Shown: piece after piece, positions 63,423-64,000 of the stretch | Layout: the number at the start of each line of letters is the position of its first letter | Position numbering within the stretch: position 1 is the stretch's first letter | NCBI RefSeq assembly: GCF_003076515.1 | Contig: NZ_CP022390.1 | Location: 3,232,572 to 3,296,571 of the forward strand | Direction: 5' to 3' | DNA length: 64,000 bases | From: Alcaligenes aquatilis | GTDB lineage: Bacteria > Pseudomonadota > Gammaproteobacteria > Burkholderiales > Burkholderiaceae_B | Translations under genes and position numbers: made by a program | Notes under the pieces: model-generated | Seen by the model: only the letters and a program-made list of their open reading frames with translations | Databases searched by the model: none | Told to the model about the DNA's origin: nothing

Positions 63423-64000
63423 ATGAACCAACCGGCACTGGAGCTTATCGACACGATCTATACCGGCAATGGCTGGAAGGTACGACTGCTGTGCGGCTAT
63501 CTGGGTATAGCGCTACAGCGGCGCAGCCTGTCCATCGTGGAGGGGGATCTGGATACCGAGGCGTTTCGGCGTATCAACCCTTGGGGACAGGTGCCGGTAT
63601 TGCGGACTCGGGAGGGGCCCTGGCTGGCGGAGTCGGCCGCCATCTTGTGGTATTTGGCACAGGGTACGGCGTTCTTGCCCGCCGATGCACTGGCCCAGGC
63701 ACAGGTTTTGCAGTGGTTGTCTTTTGAGCAGACGCAGCATATGGCCAACCTTGCCCAGCCAAGACTGTGGGTGACATTGCGCGGCACGATGGCGGTGGAT
63801 GCTCCTGCGGTGTTGGCGTGGCGTGAACAGGGCAACAAGGCTCTGGCTCATATGGAGGCGCATTTGCAGCGACATCGCTATTTTGTTGGAGACAGGCCCA
63901 GCATCGCGGATGTTGCCTTGTTTCCCTATACCTGTATGGCGCAGCAAGGTGGTTATGAGCTGCGCTGCTATCCATCGGTCCGACGTTGGCTTGAACGTAT
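63423..64000 (+). CDS. Glutathione S-transferase-like protein (partial, cut by window end)
   Basis: Frame open from ATG 63423 (AAGGAG upstream) to the end, 192 residues so far. Thioredoxin-like N-terminal part: TIYTGNGWKVRLLCGYLGIAL, NPWGQVPVLRTREG and the glutathione-contact segment LAESAAILWYLAQG. Helical C-terminal part with the conserved RPSIADVALFPYTCMA capping box. This is the layout of bacterial GSTs of the YfcG/Nu type. It follows the Bug gene after 10 bases and is likely cotranscribed. Substrate unknown. Confidence 0.85.
   Translation, partial: MNQPALELIDTIYTGNGWKVRLLCGYLGIALQRRSLSIVEGDLDTEAFRRINPWGQVPVLRTREGPWLAESAAILWYLAQGTAFLPADALAQAQVLQWLSFEQTQHMANLAQPRLWVTLRGTMAVDAPAVLAWREQGNKALAHMEAHLQRHRYFVGDRPSIADVALFPYTCMAQQGGYELRCYPSVRRWLER

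Overview
The window looks like a chromosomal segment from a betaproteobacterium of the Alcaligenaceae, probably Alcaligenes or a close relative. This is inferred from gene content and style: a complete nosRZDFYL-apbE cluster, a Bug/TctC binding protein, a FepA/BfeA-type receptor, moderate-to-high GC and tightly packed overlapping operons. No rRNA, tRNA, CRISPR array, insertion sequence or phage gene was seen.

Layout. 1-925 (minus): a split chromate-transporter pair, cut by the window edge. 1571-5216 (plus): a beta-oxidation pair (fused hydroxyacyl-CoA dehydrogenase/enoyl-CoA hydratase, then thiolase) ending in a strong terminator. 5396-9297: a small hypothetical protein, two DMT-family exporters and a MocR-type regulator that is divergent from one exporter across a perfect palindrome. 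9514-11004 (minus): an NCS2 purine permease. 11005-12005: a 1-kb AT-rich non-coding leader.

12006-43301 (plus) is the centrepiece: about 31 kb of same-strand, mostly overlapping genes for an ABC-transporter-dependent surface polysaccharide (capsule). It opens with a highly reducing type I polyketide synthase and an AONS/serine-palmitoyltransferase-like enzyme. The export machine follows (CtrA/Wza-like lipoprotein, KpsM, KpsT, KpsE), then a coiled-coil protein with a C-terminal methyltransferase-like domain, and UDP-ManNAcA synthesis (WecB, WecC). Next come a giant multidomain glycosyltransferase, an AT-rich asparagine-synthase-like gene, two NodB-type deacetylase paralogues and three more glycosyltransferases. 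It closes with a short-chain reductase and a sulfatase/phosphotransferase-fold membrane protein. The PKS, AONS, SDR and sulfatase-like genes match the rkpA/rkpG/rkpH/rkpI (Sinorhizobium) and wcbR/wcbT/wcbP/wcbQ (Burkholderia pseudomallei) sets. They suggest that the polymer is built on or anchored to a dedicated, possibly sphingoid-like amino lipid. KpsC/KpsS-type Kdo transferases are not in the window.

43316-44887 (minus): glucose-6-phosphate isomerase. 44977-53831 (minus): the nitrous-oxide reductase operon nosR-nosZ-nosD-nosF-nosY-nosL-apbE. 54003-56131 (minus): selD and selU for selenophosphate and tRNA 2-selenouridine. 56372-62081: two TonB-dependent siderophore receptors, each with a Fur-box-like site, flanking a patatin-like gene with a TTG start. 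62441-64000: a Bug-family binding protein and the beginning of a glutathione S-transferase-like gene cut by the window end.

The most interesting parts are the capsule-lipid module, the coiled-coil/methyltransferase protein (a possible chain-length ruler and cap) and the AT-rich variable core at about 32-35 kb.
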